Shown here piece after piece: positions 56,353 through 64,000 of a DNA stretch of 64,000 nt. Within the stretch, counting starts at the first letter, position 1; the number at the start of each line of letters is the position of its first letter. The notes beneath the pieces were generated by a model. That model had not been told where the DNA came from and did not search any database. It saw only the letters and a program-made list of their open reading frames with translations. The stretch is from the NCBI RefSeq assembly GCF_035609205.1, contig NZ_CP141184.1:1612001-1676000 (forward strand), in the 5' to 3' direction. The position numbers were made by a program, and so were the translations under genes. Source of the stretch: Hymenobacter sp. GOD-10R (GTDB lineage Bacteria; Bacteroidota; Bacteroidia; Cytophagales; Hymenobacteraceae).

Positions 56353-57195
56353 CTAACGCAACGTTAGGGCAAAGCTGGCGCCAACGGCTCCATTCACATA
56401 CAGTGGCATTACTAGTACCCGGCTACCTAGGTCAGGGCGCTTGATAATTTTGAAAGCCGTGCGCCGCAGCAACGGATAAACCCAAAAAGCGGCTTCCGTA
56501 GAGAGAATGCCCACGCCTGCCCCGGCTACTACATCGGAAAGCCAGTGCCGCTCTTTCAAGATGCGTAAAGCGCCGGTAGCCGTGGCCACCGAGTAGCCAC
56601 CGATGCTGTACCAGATACTGTGGGCGCCGTACTCTTTGTGCAGGAAGGTGGCTGAGGCAAACGCCGCACTAGTGTGCTGGCTCGGAAACGAATCGAAGGT
56701 GCTGCCGTCGGGACGGCGCACGTGGGTGAGGCGCTTGAGGTTGCTGGTCAGGCCATCATTAATGGTTTTGGCCATAAAAAAGATGATCCCTTGCTCCAGG
56801 GTATTATGCTGGCCATGAACCCCAACGATGCTTAAACCTAGGCTCGTGTAGGCCGGAACGTAGCGCAGCTGGTCTTCAATATTGGTGTGCACCTGCGGCA
56901 TATGCTCCCGCACTTCGTCGTGCACGGCTTCATCGGTTTCTAGCATGTCGACCCGCTCCGTGGTGAGGGCGCCCGCCCCGATAAGCAGGCTAGGCACTAA
57001 CAAAGCGCGCACAACCGGCTTTTGGCGCCACGTATTGAGTCGTTGGCTGAAGCGAGTAGTAGCTACTGGTGCGCTGCCAAGGCTGTCGGCAAGTTCCGGC
57101 ACTTGGGCCGCTGCTCTAATGCTAAGCAGCAGCAAGACGAGTAAACTGAAAAGCCGGGTAGGCGCGTACGCCTTCCGTAAAAGTTGCACTTGCAC
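56353..57195 (-). CDS. PAP2-family lipid phosphatase, paralogue 1
   Basis: 280 residues starting at GTG 57195, supported by a strong GGAGGAG Shine-Dalgarno 4 bases upstream, rare in this window. Signal or membrane segment at residues 15-30. PAP2 motifs: KRLTHVRRPDG (C1), PSQHT in place of PSGH (C2), and RILKERHWLSDVVAG (C3). The Gly-to-Gln change in C2 is unusual but the catalytic His is kept. Probable substrates are undecaprenyl-, phosphatidyl- or lipid A phosphates at the inner membrane. A CAGATT-N5-CAGAAT site is 46 bp upstream of the start. Confidence 0.88.
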   Translation of the reverse strand: MQVQLLRKAYAPTRLFSLLVLLLLSIRAAAQVPELADSLGSAPVATTRFSQRLNTWRQKPVVRALLVPSLLIGAGALTTERVDMLETDEAVHDEVREHMPQVHTNIEDQLRYVPAYTSLGLSIVGVHGQHNTLEQGIIFFMAKTINDGLTSNLKRLTHVRRPDGSTFDSFPSQHTSAAFASATFLHKEYGAHSIWYSIGGYSVATATGALRILKERHWLSDVVAGAGVGILSTEAAFWVYPLLRRTAFKIIKRPDLGSRVLVMPLYVNGAVGASFALTLR

Positions 57196-57241
57196 TGTTC
57201 TCCTCCAGAGGTTATTGGCTTGTCTGGCAGTTTACTAGTCG

Positions 57242-57258
57242 ATTCTGGAGAAAATCTG
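57242..57258 (-). promoter_or_regulatory. predicted OmpR-type operator, site A
   Basis: Minus strand: CAGATTTTCTCCAGAAT, two related hexamers CAGATT and CAGAAT separated by 5 bases (11-bp period), between the histidine kinase stop and the first PAP2 gene. It is the same as site C (63239) and one base different from site B (60848). Confidence 0.75.
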
Positions 57259-57268
57259 GACAAGCTGC

Positions 57269-58525
57269 TCAGAAACGCACGCGTAATAGGTGACGTACTG
57301 GCGCGGGCGTAACGCGGTAGGAAAGGGCAAAGCCGTAGTACTGGCAAACCTGCTGCACGATGGACAGACCTAGGCCCGGCGAATCGGAGGTGGTGCGCAG
57401 CTTTCGAAACCGCTCGAAGAACTGCTCCGGGTTGTCCGTGGGTAGCGCCGGGCCACAGTTTTCTACTTCCAACGCTTCTGCTGTGAGGGTCACGCGCAAC
57501 TCGCCGCCTCGGAGGTTATGCTTCACGGCATTTTGCAGCAAGTTGCCAACCAACGAGTCGGCCAGGGCAGGGTGAAGGTGCAGGGTCGGTATGCTCGGCA
57601 TCATTACCGTCACCTGCAGCTCCTTGGCCTCGATGAAGTCGCGCAGGTGGTGGAGCTTCTCGGTGAGCAGCTGGTCGAGGCGGACGGGTAGGGCGCCGGG
57701 AAATTGTCGGTTCTCGATTTTACTTAGCAGCGTAAGGCCTTGGTGTAAGCGCGAAAGGCGAAGCGTGGCGCCGTAAAGGTCGCCTAGCAGGGGCGCAGCC
57801 GCGGGGTCGGCTAGGGCCGGCAGCTGCATCAGTTGCTCAAGTTTAGCCTGCATGATGGCCAGCGGCGTTTGGGTTTCGTGTGCCGCATTCTCAGTGAATT
57901 CCTTCAGTGTTCGGTAGTCGGCTTCGAGACGGGCGCTCATCTGGGTAAGCGCTAGGTTCAGTTCCGCAAACTCCGCAATACTCGAAGCAGGCAGACGAAG
58001 CGGTTGGTGCTGGGCTAAGTCGTAATGACGCAGCGCTGCCAGGGTATGGCGGAAAGGTGACCACAGGCGACCCGCCAACCAACGGTTCAATCCTACCACA
58101 CCCAGTAGCAACAAGGCGAGCATCAAGCCGAGCACCGCCACTACCAGCTTGAGAATATCCTGTGTTTCCAACAGCGACTTGCGCAGCGTCACCCAGCGCG
58201 TACCATCAGGATCGGGCACGGCAAAGACAAACTGCCGGTGCGGCACCAGTGCCTGATCCAGCATGTCCAACAGCAATGTGTCGCTGAAGCCTAGCCTAGT
58301 GGGGCGCGTGCGGTGGATCGTGGGTGGCTCGGCGAAGGGCAACGCCGAGGCCGTACCACTCCGCTGCGCCCGACGCAGAATAAACGCCTGCTGATTTAGT
58401 AGCTGTTCATCTACCTCGTGCCGCAGTGCGCGTTGCAGGCCCCCATAAAACAGCAAGCCACACAACACAAAAAGCCCCGCACTCAGCCCTAAGTAGTAGC
58501 GGTTGGTGGCGGTGAGCAGTTTCAT
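57269..58525 (-). CDS. sensor histidine kinase
   Basis: 418 residues. Two membrane segments (about 10-32 and 145-168) flank a periplasmic sensor of about 110 residues without a recognised domain. HAMP-like linker, then the H-box AAHETQTPLAIMQAK with the phospho-acceptor His, N-box NLLQNAVKHN, G-box PGLGLSIV. It is a complete class I kinase. It is the second gene of a pair with the upstream response regulator (134 bases apart, R3 half-element between) and is followed by a PAP2 gene. The signal is unknown; the architecture resembles QseC/BasS-type sensors. Confidence 0.93.
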   Translation of the reverse strand: MKLLTATNRYYLGLSAGLFVLCGLLFYGGLQRALRHEVDEQLLNQQAFILRRAQRSGTASALPFAEPPTIHRTRPTRLGFSDTLLLDMLDQALVPHRQFVFAVPDPDGTRWVTLRKSLLETQDILKLVVAVLGLMLALLLLGVVGLNRWLAGRLWSPFRHTLAALRHYDLAQHQPLRLPASSIAEFAELNLALTQMSARLEADYRTLKEFTENAAHETQTPLAIMQAKLEQLMQLPALADPAAAPLLGDLYGATLRLSRLHQGLTLLSKIENRQFPGALPVRLDQLLTEKLHHLRDFIEAKELQVTVMMPSIPTLHLHPALADSLVGNLLQNAVKHNLRGGELRVTLTAEALEVENCGPALPTDNPEQFFERFRKLRTTSDSPGLGLSIVQQVCQYYGFALSYRVTPAPVRHLLRVRF

Positions 58526-58622
58526 AGTGCAATGGCTTCGGAGTGGAGCTGCAAAATCTTGCGGTTCCTAATTGAGCAACAAATGCTAGGTGACTTGCCT
58601 ATTATTCCCAGCTAAACAATAG

Positions 58623-58657
58623 CAGCAACGATTGAGACACAATTATGTGTCTCTACA
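58623..58657. repeat. R3 half-element
   Basis: Only the right arm is present: CAGCAACGATTGAGACACAAT then TATGTGTCTCTACA, matching the right half of the copy at 45120 with a few changes. It lies between the response regulator and the histidine kinase, next to the regulator's stop codon. Confidence 0.8.
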
Positions 58658-58659
58658 AC

Positions 58660-59337
58660 CTAGCTCACGTTCAGCTTATACCCTAGCCCGTAGATTGTCT
58701 GAATGTAGTTGTCGGCGCCTTTCTCCTGGAGCTTTTTGCGCAGGTTTTTCAGGTGCGAGTAGATGAAATCGAAGGAGTCGGCGGTGTCGGCTACGTCGCC
58801 CCACAGGTGCTCGGCAATTGATTCTTTAGTGAGTACCCGGCCTGGATTAGCCAGCAAGTAAAGCAGCAACTCGTACTCCTTGCGGGTGAGGGTGAGCGGC
58901 TGGTTGTGCACCAGCACCAGCGCCTGATCGGGGAAAATAGCTAGGTCGCGGAACAGCAAGTGGCGCTGCCCCTGGAACTGCCGCCGCCGGATGAGGGCCT
59001 TCACGCGGGCGTTCAGTTCGGAGAGGTGAAAGGGCTTGGCTAGGTAATCGTCGGCACCTAGCTCTAGGCCTAGTATTTTGTCATCCAAGGCGTCGCGGGC
59101 GGAGAGAATGAGTACGCCAGCGGCAGAGCCATCCGCTTTCAGCGTGCGCACAATATCGAGGCCGTTGCCGTCGGGTAAGGTAAGGTCGAGCAGCACGCAG
59201 TCGTACTGGTAGAGCTTCACTTTCTCGTGTGCCTGCTCGTAGGTGGCTGCCGCATCGCACACGTACCCATCCTGGCGCAGGTAGTCGATGAGGGCAGTGC
59301 GCAGCGGGGCTTCGTCTTCGATAATGAGCAGTTTCAC
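58660..59337 (-). CDS. OmpR-family response regulator
   Basis: 225 residues. Receiver domain (1-115) with acidic pocket EDE at 7-9, phospho-acceptor D51 in LLDLTLPDG and LAKPF. The C-terminal winged-helix domain (about 128-225) has RKEYELLLYLLANPGRVLTKESI and YIQTIYGLGYKL. OmpR-family regulators bind tandem half-sites one helical turn apart. A matching hexamer-N5-hexamer motif is found upstream of three nearby genes, so this protein is the prime candidate for binding them. It is co-oriented with the kinase that follows. Confidence 0.95.
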   Translation of the reverse strand: MKLLIIEDEAPLRTALIDYLRQDGYVCDAAATYEQAHEKVKLYQYDCVLLDLTLPDGNGLDIVRTLKADGSAAGVLILSARDALDDKILGLELGADDYLAKPFHLSELNARVKALIRRRQFQGQRHLLFRDLAIFPDQALVLVHNQPLTLTRKEYELLLYLLANPGRVLTKESIAEHLWGDVADTADSFDFIYSHLKNLRKKLQEKGADNYIQTIYGLGYKLNVS

Positions 59338-59412
59338 GGGGAATGACTGAGTGGCTGAGTATTACTAAAACGCTCTAGGGTGTGTTCTTGTGCCCGCACC
59401 TAGGTGCCGAAG

Positions 59413-59832
59413 CTATTTCCAGAGCACCAGTACCAGCGTGCCTGCTAAGATAAGGCCAGCGCCGATAGCCGTTTGTATGGTCAGCTTCTCTCCCAAGAAC
59501 ACGACTGAAAGCCCGATAGCCAGCGCTACGCTCAGCTTATCTACGGGCGCTACCTGCGACACTTCGCCTAGTTGCAGGGCCCGGAAGTAGCAGACCCACG
59601 ACAACCCCGTCGCAATGCCCGATAAGCCCAGAAACAGCAGATTGGTGCGTGATAAAGTCGTAAGATGCTGAGTGCCGCCCCGAAAATACGCAATACCCCA
59701 CGCTAGCACCAGTATCACGGAAGTCCGTATGGCGGTAGCTAGGTCCGAGTCAACGCCTTTCACCCCGACTTTGGCCAGGATGGCGGTAAGGGCCGCAAAA
59801 AAGGCAGAAAAGAGCGCGTATATCCACCACAT
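59413..59832 (-). CDS. single-domain EamA-type transporter
   Basis: 139 residues from ATG 59832 (MWWIYALFSAFFAAL). Five hydrophobic segments. FRALQLGEVSQVAPVDKLSVAL and VVFLGEKLTIQTAIGAGLILAG match one EamA half-unit. Most EamA proteins have two such halves; single-domain forms, probably dimeric, are common. It is a putative small-metabolite exporter in the inner membrane. It lies 75 bases upstream of the response regulator gene, in the same direction; co-transcription is possible. Confidence 0.82.
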   Translation of the reverse strand: MWWIYALFSAFFAALTAILAKVGVKGVDSDLATAIRTSVILVLAWGIAYFRGGTQHLTTLSRTNLLFLGLSGIATGLSWVCYFRALQLGEVSQVAPVDKLSVALAIGLSVVFLGEKLTIQTAIGAGLILAGTLVLVLWK

Positions 59833-59871
59833 AGTTAGGTCTTGATAATCAGGTGAAAGGGAGAAAAGCAA

Positions 59872-59904
59872 AGAACGTCAGGCTACTACAGAGCCTGACG
59901 TTCT
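59872..59904 (-). terminator. terminator after PAP2 paralogue 2
   Basis: 13-bp perfect arms AGAACGTCAGGCT and complement with a 7-base loop. On the minus strand it is followed by TTGCTTTTC. It separates the PAP2 gene from the EamA gene. Confidence 0.82.
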
Positions 59905-59944
59905 AAAGGGTAGAATCAGAAGGAGGTAGTGTGTTGCTGTAGCA

Positions 59945-60760
59945 TTACAGCTTCCAGGTCATGCCGAGACCAGGGGCGCCCTGCTGCCACGTGGGCATGA
60001 TGTTCATGCCAGTGGGCATAAGAGGCTTGCGGCCCCAGCGGTTGCGGTGTGTGAGGTAGCCTAGGTGCGCCGACAGAATGCCGAAGCCCGCGCCAGCTAC
60101 CACGTCGCTTTGCCAGTGCTTGCTGTTGATCATGCGCAAGGCCGCCACGCTGGTGGCAATGGCGTAGGCCCCAACACCATACCACTGGCTTTTGTCGCGA
60201 AGCTCGTTGTGTACAATGCTGGCAGCCAAGAAGGCCTGCGCCGTGTGCCCCGACGGAAACGAAAGCATATCGGAGTTATCGGGCCGACGGATCTTAGTCA
60301 ATGACTTCACGATGAAAGTGCTGGAGAGCATAATCAGCTCGCTTTTCAGCACCACCAAACCGATGTTGATATTGTCGTTTTTCGACTCTACCCCGGCGAG
60401 GAGCACACCACCTAGCTCCAAGTAAGGTGCAATGATCAGGATGTTATCGAGGTGCGTACGGAAAGTGGGGAACAGCTTATGAATGTCACGGTTGGCTTGG
60501 TAGCTGCTGTACAACCCATTGCCGTTGATGCAGGTCGCACCATAGGTGATCATCAGGGCCGGTACAATGGTAGCCTTCACTAACTTACCCTTGTACCAGG
60601 GCACCAGCGGCTTAGGGGTCGAAACGCCGCCTGGATTTTCGTACTTGTGGGTGGTGTCGGCAGCGGCCGGGGATGTGGGTAGTACTTGGGCGAGCGTCGG
60701 CGTGAAAGTGGCCAGCCACAAGGCCACTCCAACAATACTGCGAGATAGAAAAGAGCGCAT
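59945..60760 (-). CDS. PAP2-family lipid phosphatase, paralogue 2
   Basis: 271 residues from ATG 60760 (MRSFLSRSIVG), which opens on a signal peptide ending LAQ. The longer frame to 60835 is rejected. PAP2 motifs: KSLTKIRRPDNSD (C1), SFPSGHTAQAF (C2, canonical) and ALRMINSKHWQSDVVAG (C3). It acts on phospholipid or lipid-linked phosphates at the membrane. It shares weak similarity with paralogue 1. Site B (60848-60864) of the predicted OmpR-type operator lies 87 bp upstream. Confidence 0.9.
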   Translation of the reverse strand: MRSFLSRSIVGVALWLATFTPTLAQVLPTSPAAADTTHKYENPGGVSTPKPLVPWYKGKLVKATIVPALMITYGATCINGNGLYSSYQANRDIHKLFPTFRTHLDNILIIAPYLELGGVLLAGVESKNDNINIGLVVLKSELIMLSSTFIVKSLTKIRRPDNSDMLSFPSGHTAQAFLAASIVHNELRDKSQWYGVGAYAIATSVAALRMINSKHWQSDVVAGAGFGILSAHLGYLTHRNRWGRKPLMPTGMNIMPTWQQGAPGLGMTWKL

Positions 60761-60847
60761 GAGTAATCGTTTTTCTTCAGCGAATGAGTACAAGGCCCTC
60801 CTACCACAACGGTGCGATAGAAGAGGAGCTAGCAAGCTTAAACGGGA

Positions 60848-60864
60848 ATTCTGAAGAAAATCTG
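60848..60864 (-). promoter_or_regulatory. predicted OmpR-type operator, site B
   Basis: Minus strand CAGATTTTCTTCAGAAT: hexamers CAGATT and CAGAAT with a 5-base spacer. It differs from sites A and C only by T for C in the spacer. It is upstream of PAP2 paralogue 2. Confidence 0.75.
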
Positions 60865-61012
60865 CTTTCGTTGAGCTTTGTGTTACGAAATTGTTAAGCT
60901 GTAGCTACAGGTAAATGCTTGAATTATTGGAAGTTGTTAGTATAAAAACGCGAATAAAATCATTGAAAAAAGTAGCTTAGTAGTGCCAAAATGATTGCAG
61001 TAGCTTCGTATT

Positions 61013-63199
61013 CTACTTCTTCAAGAAGCGCCAGTTAACTGATAGGTTGACGACACGTCCCTCCACCGGCGCCCACAACGGCCGAAACTCAGGGTTGTTA
61101 AGAGGGGCCAGTACCACAGCTTCGCGACGTGTCTGGCGGTAATCAAGCACATTTTCGGCGTTTAATACCACCGTCCAAGGCCCCGTGAGGTAGCGCACCA
61201 GCAAGGCAACGATAGGGTAACCGGGGGTGGTAGTGCCATCGGGCAAATACTGCTGACCGGTATACGATGCTTCGATACCTGCGCCCCAATGTTCGCTGAC
61301 CTCCTGAACGGCCACGGCCGATAGCTTATGGCGGGCAGCTAGCTCCACGTGCGGGTGCACTGGGTCGTAGTGCCGCCGTGCATCCGTGAAGACATACCCT
61401 AGGTAGAGTTCCGTCTCATCAGCTTGTAGGCGCACGTAGGTTTCCAGGCCTCGGCTGACCACAGGGCGGCTTTCGCTTTGCCACGCCAGCGGTGTTGTCA
61501 CGGGTGCTTCCTCGGGAAAAAGCACCATGGGGTGGTTCAGACGCGTGTAGAAGAAGCCCTGGTTGATGTTCAGCCGCACGTCCGAAGAGAAGTTGTGCGT
61601 CCAGTTCACGTCGCCGTTTAGGCCGAGCGAGCGTTCGGCCTGAACGTTCGTGAGCGGCTGTACCTGCGGATACTGGCGCTCATCTAGCTCATTCACGTAG
61701 GGCACGGGCACGCGGTAACCGAGGCCTCCGTTGAGGCGAGCAGTGAGGTGTTCGTTAGCACGAAAAAGCAGCGCTACTCGCGGCAGCACGAAGTTGCCGT
61801 ACTGGTTCTGGTGATCTACGCGCAAGCCCACTTGCACCGTGAGCGGACGTATGATCTGCCAATCGTCTTGCGCAAAAGCGCCCACTGTGGCGTACGTGTA
61901 GCGGTTGAGCAGGGGCGTGCGGCTAGCTAGGTCCGGGCGCAAGGCCTCCCCGTTGAAGTTGATGCCGCCTACTACTGTGTGCCGGCCTAGGCGGTGGAGG
62001 TAACTGGCTTCGGAGTAGTACGAAAGCTGCCGCGCTGCAAAAGCAACGGTGTTAGTTGTCACGTCGCGGTTGAAGCTGCTCACCGTGCCTTTCAGTGTGA
62101 GGTTGCCGCCCGCCACACTGTCTTGGGTATAAATGGCGTCGAACGTATGCCGTTGCAGTTGGTTTGTAACGAAGTACTCATGGCCCGGTACATCACTACC
62201 ATCGCGTAAGCGGCGCTGGTCGCCGCCCCGTCGCGACTCGAACGTGCCGGTATAGCCAACGGCTAATTGCCCATGCGCATTAGGGTACCAAAAGAAGCGC
62301 GGGTGCACGGTCAGGTTGCGCAACCTAGGTACGTCTACGAAGCCGTCGCCGTCGACATCGACATCCTGCTGACGCGTGAGGCCACCGTAGAGCGTGTAGC
62401 CTAGCTTGTCGTTGCGGCCGCTGGCAAAACCGTTGAGGTTGCTCTCGCGCAACGTACTTTGATTAATCGTGACGGTGTACTGCGAGTCGCCGAGCCTTGG
62501 GGTTTTACTCACCAAATTCACTAGGCCAGCAATAGCCCCGCCGCCGTAAAGCGTACTGGATGAGCCTTTAATCAACTCAATCTGGCGCAAGTCGAGCGGC
62601 GGAATTTGCAGGATGCCGAAGCCGCCGGCATAGCCACCTAGCAAGGGCAGACCATCGCGCAGAATCTGCGAGTAGCGACCCTGCAACCCCTGAATACGTA
62701 AGTCGGCGTTGCCGGTAGTAGGAGAAGTAGGCTGAATTTGGGTGCCAGCAATGTCGCCGAGCAAGGAGGCAATGTTGCCGGGCTTGATGCCGTTTTCTTC
62801 TTGCACTTCCTCCTCGCCCAACACCTCAACGCGCGTAGGCAGGTCTTCGAGGCGGGAATTGGTGCGCGTACTCGTCACAATTACTTCGCCTAGCTGCTCG
62901 GCATCGGGGGGCAGGAGCAGTATCAGGGGAGTGGTTTGGGGAAACGTTACGCGCACACTGCGTGCCTGGTACCCTAGGTAAGAGAAGTCGATTTGAGCCG
63001 TTTCGCCGTTGAGGTTAGGTAACATTAAGCGGCCTCGGTTATCGGTAGTGCCGCCAGATGTTGTACCATGTACCACGGCACTCACCCCAATCAATGGCTC
63101 ACGGGTGGTGCTATCGAGCACGACGGCGCGAAAGGTATTTTGAGCAAAACTGGCCGTACTCAACAGTAGCCCGAAGATCAATAACAGGAAAGAGCGCAT
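61013..63199 (-). CDS. TonB-dependent receptor with CarboxypepD-like N-domain
   Basis: 728 residues. Signal peptide ends at SFAQ (about 19). Residues 20-110 form a carboxypeptidase-like beta domain (FRAVVLDSTTREPLIGVSAVVHG). The TonB-box-like LGEVIVTSTRTNSRLEDL precedes the plug (VEVLGEEEVQEENG, GDIAGTQIQPT, GLPLLGGYAGG, IELIKGSSSTLYGGGAIAGLVN). The rest is a 22-strand-type barrel with terminal aromatic NWRFLKK. It is smaller than SusC and has no SusD partner, so it is more like a siderophore or metal-complex receptor. Operator site C is 39 bp upstream. Confidence 0.93.
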   Translation of the reverse strand: MRSFLLLIFGLLLSTASFAQNTFRAVVLDSTTREPLIGVSAVVHGTTSGGTTDNRGRLMLPNLNGETAQIDFSYLGYQARSVRVTFPQTTPLILLLPPDAEQLGEVIVTSTRTNSRLEDLPTRVEVLGEEEVQEENGIKPGNIASLLGDIAGTQIQPTSPTTGNADLRIQGLQGRYSQILRDGLPLLGGYAGGFGILQIPPLDLRQIELIKGSSSTLYGGGAIAGLVNLVSKTPRLGDSQYTVTINQSTLRESNLNGFASGRNDKLGYTLYGGLTRQQDVDVDGDGFVDVPRLRNLTVHPRFFWYPNAHGQLAVGYTGTFESRRGGDQRRLRDGSDVPGHEYFVTNQLQRHTFDAIYTQDSVAGGNLTLKGTVSSFNRDVTTNTVAFAARQLSYYSEASYLHRLGRHTVVGGINFNGEALRPDLASRTPLLNRYTYATVGAFAQDDWQIIRPLTVQVGLRVDHQNQYGNFVLPRVALLFRANEHLTARLNGGLGYRVPVPYVNELDERQYPQVQPLTNVQAERSLGLNGDVNWTHNFSSDVRLNINQGFFYTRLNHPMVLFPEEAPVTTPLAWQSESRPVVSRGLETYVRLQADETELYLGYVFTDARRHYDPVHPHVELAARHKLSAVAVQEVSEHWGAGIEASYTGQQYLPDGTTTPGYPIVALLVRYLTGPWTVVLNAENVLDYRQTRREAVVLAPLNNPEFRPLWAPVEGRVVNLSVNWRFLKK

Positions 63200-63238
63200 T
63201 TAGCAACAAGCAAGATAATGCCCAAAGCTGCACACTAC

Positions 63239-63255
63239 ATTCTGGAGAAAATCTG
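63239..63255 (-). promoter_or_regulatory. predicted OmpR-type operator, site C
   Basis: Minus strand CAGATTTTCTCCAGAAT, identical to site A over all 17 bases, upstream of the TonB receptor gene. Confidence 0.75.
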
Positions 63256-63306
63256 ATGCGCTGAATTGCTAGAAATACAACCAGAGAACAGAGAGCTAGC
63301 ACTAAG

Positions 63307-63430
63307 AAGCTCCCCTCCTTTTTTAAGGAGGGGCTGGGGGTGGTCTAACTAGAACTAAAAAACTAGACCTAGCTTCTCGTTCAACGACAGGAACCACCCC
63401 CAACCCCTCCTTAAAAAAGGAGGGGAGCTT
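63307..63430. repeat. R4 inverted-repeat element, copy 3
   Basis: Arms AAGCTCCCCTCCTTTTTTAA and complement; interior TCGTTCAACGAC. Nearly identical to the copy at 43586. It lies between the TonB receptor and the truncated MBL-fold gene. Confidence 0.9.
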
Positions 63431-63487
63431 CTAGTTCTAGCTTCTGACATTGATAGCTAGATGTGAAAATACAACTGTTCTGGATAC

Positions 63488-64000
63488 CTACTTTTGGTGC
63501 TGCTGCGTGGGCTTATCCTGAGTGGCTAGGACGTAAGTCGCTAGACCAACCAAACCAATACCTAGGAGCAAACTGGGCATAGGGTTCGGCAGGGCGGGGG
63601 GCACGGCAATAACGCCGGTTTCGTCGGCAAGAGCTGGCTGGGGCACGTAGCGGCCTTGCGCGGGTACTGCCTCTTGCTCGAAATGCTGTACAAGGGCATT
63701 TAGTTGGTCGCGGAGCTCTTGGCCGTGCATCGGAATGCCGTGGCCTGTAGCCGCTATTTCGGGTTGTAGTTCGGCCAGAGTTTGCACCGAGGCGCGCGCT
63801 TGCTCCCAGTCACAGGTGAAATAGGCGGGTGGACCATGTACTTCCTGCTTCTGTTGCCACACCGCCATAGCCGATTCTTGCTTCGTCGTCACGAAGGCGT
63901 CGCCGGCCAGCAGCAAGCGGTCCGATTCGCGGAAGAAGGAGACGTGTCCTGGCGAGTGGCCCGGCGTTGCAACCCAGCGCCAGCCAGGCAGGCTGGGCAC
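63488..64000 (-). CDS. metallo-beta-lactamase-fold hydrolase, 5' end outside the window
   Basis: The last 170 codons are present; the start lies beyond the window edge (the GTG at 64000 is internal). The C-terminal part of the MBL fold is seen: TPGHSPGHVSFF with metal His, LLLAGDAFVTT, and ATGHGIPMHGQ with a further metal-binding His. The extreme C-terminus carries a hydrophobic segment (SLLLGIGLVGLATYVLAT) after a Pro-rich linker, so it is probably membrane-anchored. Substrate not determinable; glyoxalase II- or lactonase-like groups are options. Confidence 0.85.
   Translation of the reverse strand: MPSLPGWRWVATPGHSPGHVSFFRESDRLLLAGDAFVTTKQESAMAVWQQKQEVHGPPAYFTCDWEQARASVQTLAELQPEIAATGHGIPMHGQELRDQLNALVQHFEQEAVPAQGRYVPQPALADETGVIAVPPALPNPMPSLLLGIGLVGLATYVLATQDKPTQQHQK

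Overview
The window looks like a chromosomal segment of a Bacteroidota bacterium, most likely Hymenobacter or a close relative (Cytophagales). Pointers are a GC-rich composition (near 58% by eye), a SusC/SusD pair with a companion lipoprotein, a second TonB-dependent receptor with a carboxypeptidase-type N-domain, an NagZ-beta-lactamase-type fusion, a short class I IlvC, a TAnnTTTG-type promoter, and very few Shine-Dalgarno sites. No rRNA, tRNA, CRISPR array, phage or transposase gene was recognised. The 3' edge cuts a metallo-beta-lactamase-fold gene.

Layout. 0.2-4.2 kb: two small acidic or disordered proteins, a class A beta-lactamase-like hydrolase, a GHL10-type glycosidase. 4.5-10.6 kb: minus-strand SusC, SusD and lipoprotein operon. 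11.0-13.6 kb: tandem pair of DUF5009/HGSNAT-like membrane proteins. 13.7-28.7 kb: mixed metabolism (acyl-CoA ligase, OsmC, GH3-serine hydrolase fusion, two SDRs, phosphoesterase, Na+/H+ antiporter, GH43-like glycosidase, PoxB-like TPP enzyme). 28.7-37.3 kb: urease locus split over two strands (ureD on plus; ureG, ureF, ureC, fused ureAB and an HX4DH nickel permease on minus). No ureE was found, and two AT-rich membrane-protein genes sit inside the minus-strand block. 37.5-45.0 kb: branched-chain amino acid operon ilvD-ilvB-ilvN-ilvC-ilvA. 45.3-54.4 kb: three tandem DUF885 zinc-peptidase-like proteins and two tandem class C serine hydrolases. 54.6-64 kb: DUF4126 and DoxX membrane proteins, a lipoprotein, two PAP2 phosphatases, an OmpR/histidine kinase pair, a small EamA protein, a TonB receptor and the truncated MBL-fold protein.

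Two regulatory systems stand out. (1) Upstream of ilvD lie two consecutive leader-peptide attenuators. Peptides of 26 and 18 codons, rich in Ile/Val/Leu, are each followed by an intrinsic terminator. In both, the end of the peptide gene can pair with the 5' part of that terminator, giving an alternative antiterminator. A promoter sits only about 10 bp before the first start codon. (2) A 17-bp site, CAGATT-N5-CAGAAT (hexamers 11 bp apart, the layout of OmpR/PmrA-type operators), occurs upstream of both PAP2 genes and the TonB receptor, all flanking the OmpR-type two-component pair. This predicts a small local envelope regulon.

Four families of intergenic inverted repeats (14 copies) punctuate the window. 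Three of them share a GTCGTTCAACGAC-type core, and one family supplies the stop codon of two genes. CTAG-containing words, above all CCTAGG, are strikingly frequent, and the dipeptide Leu-Gly is often written CTA-GGT.
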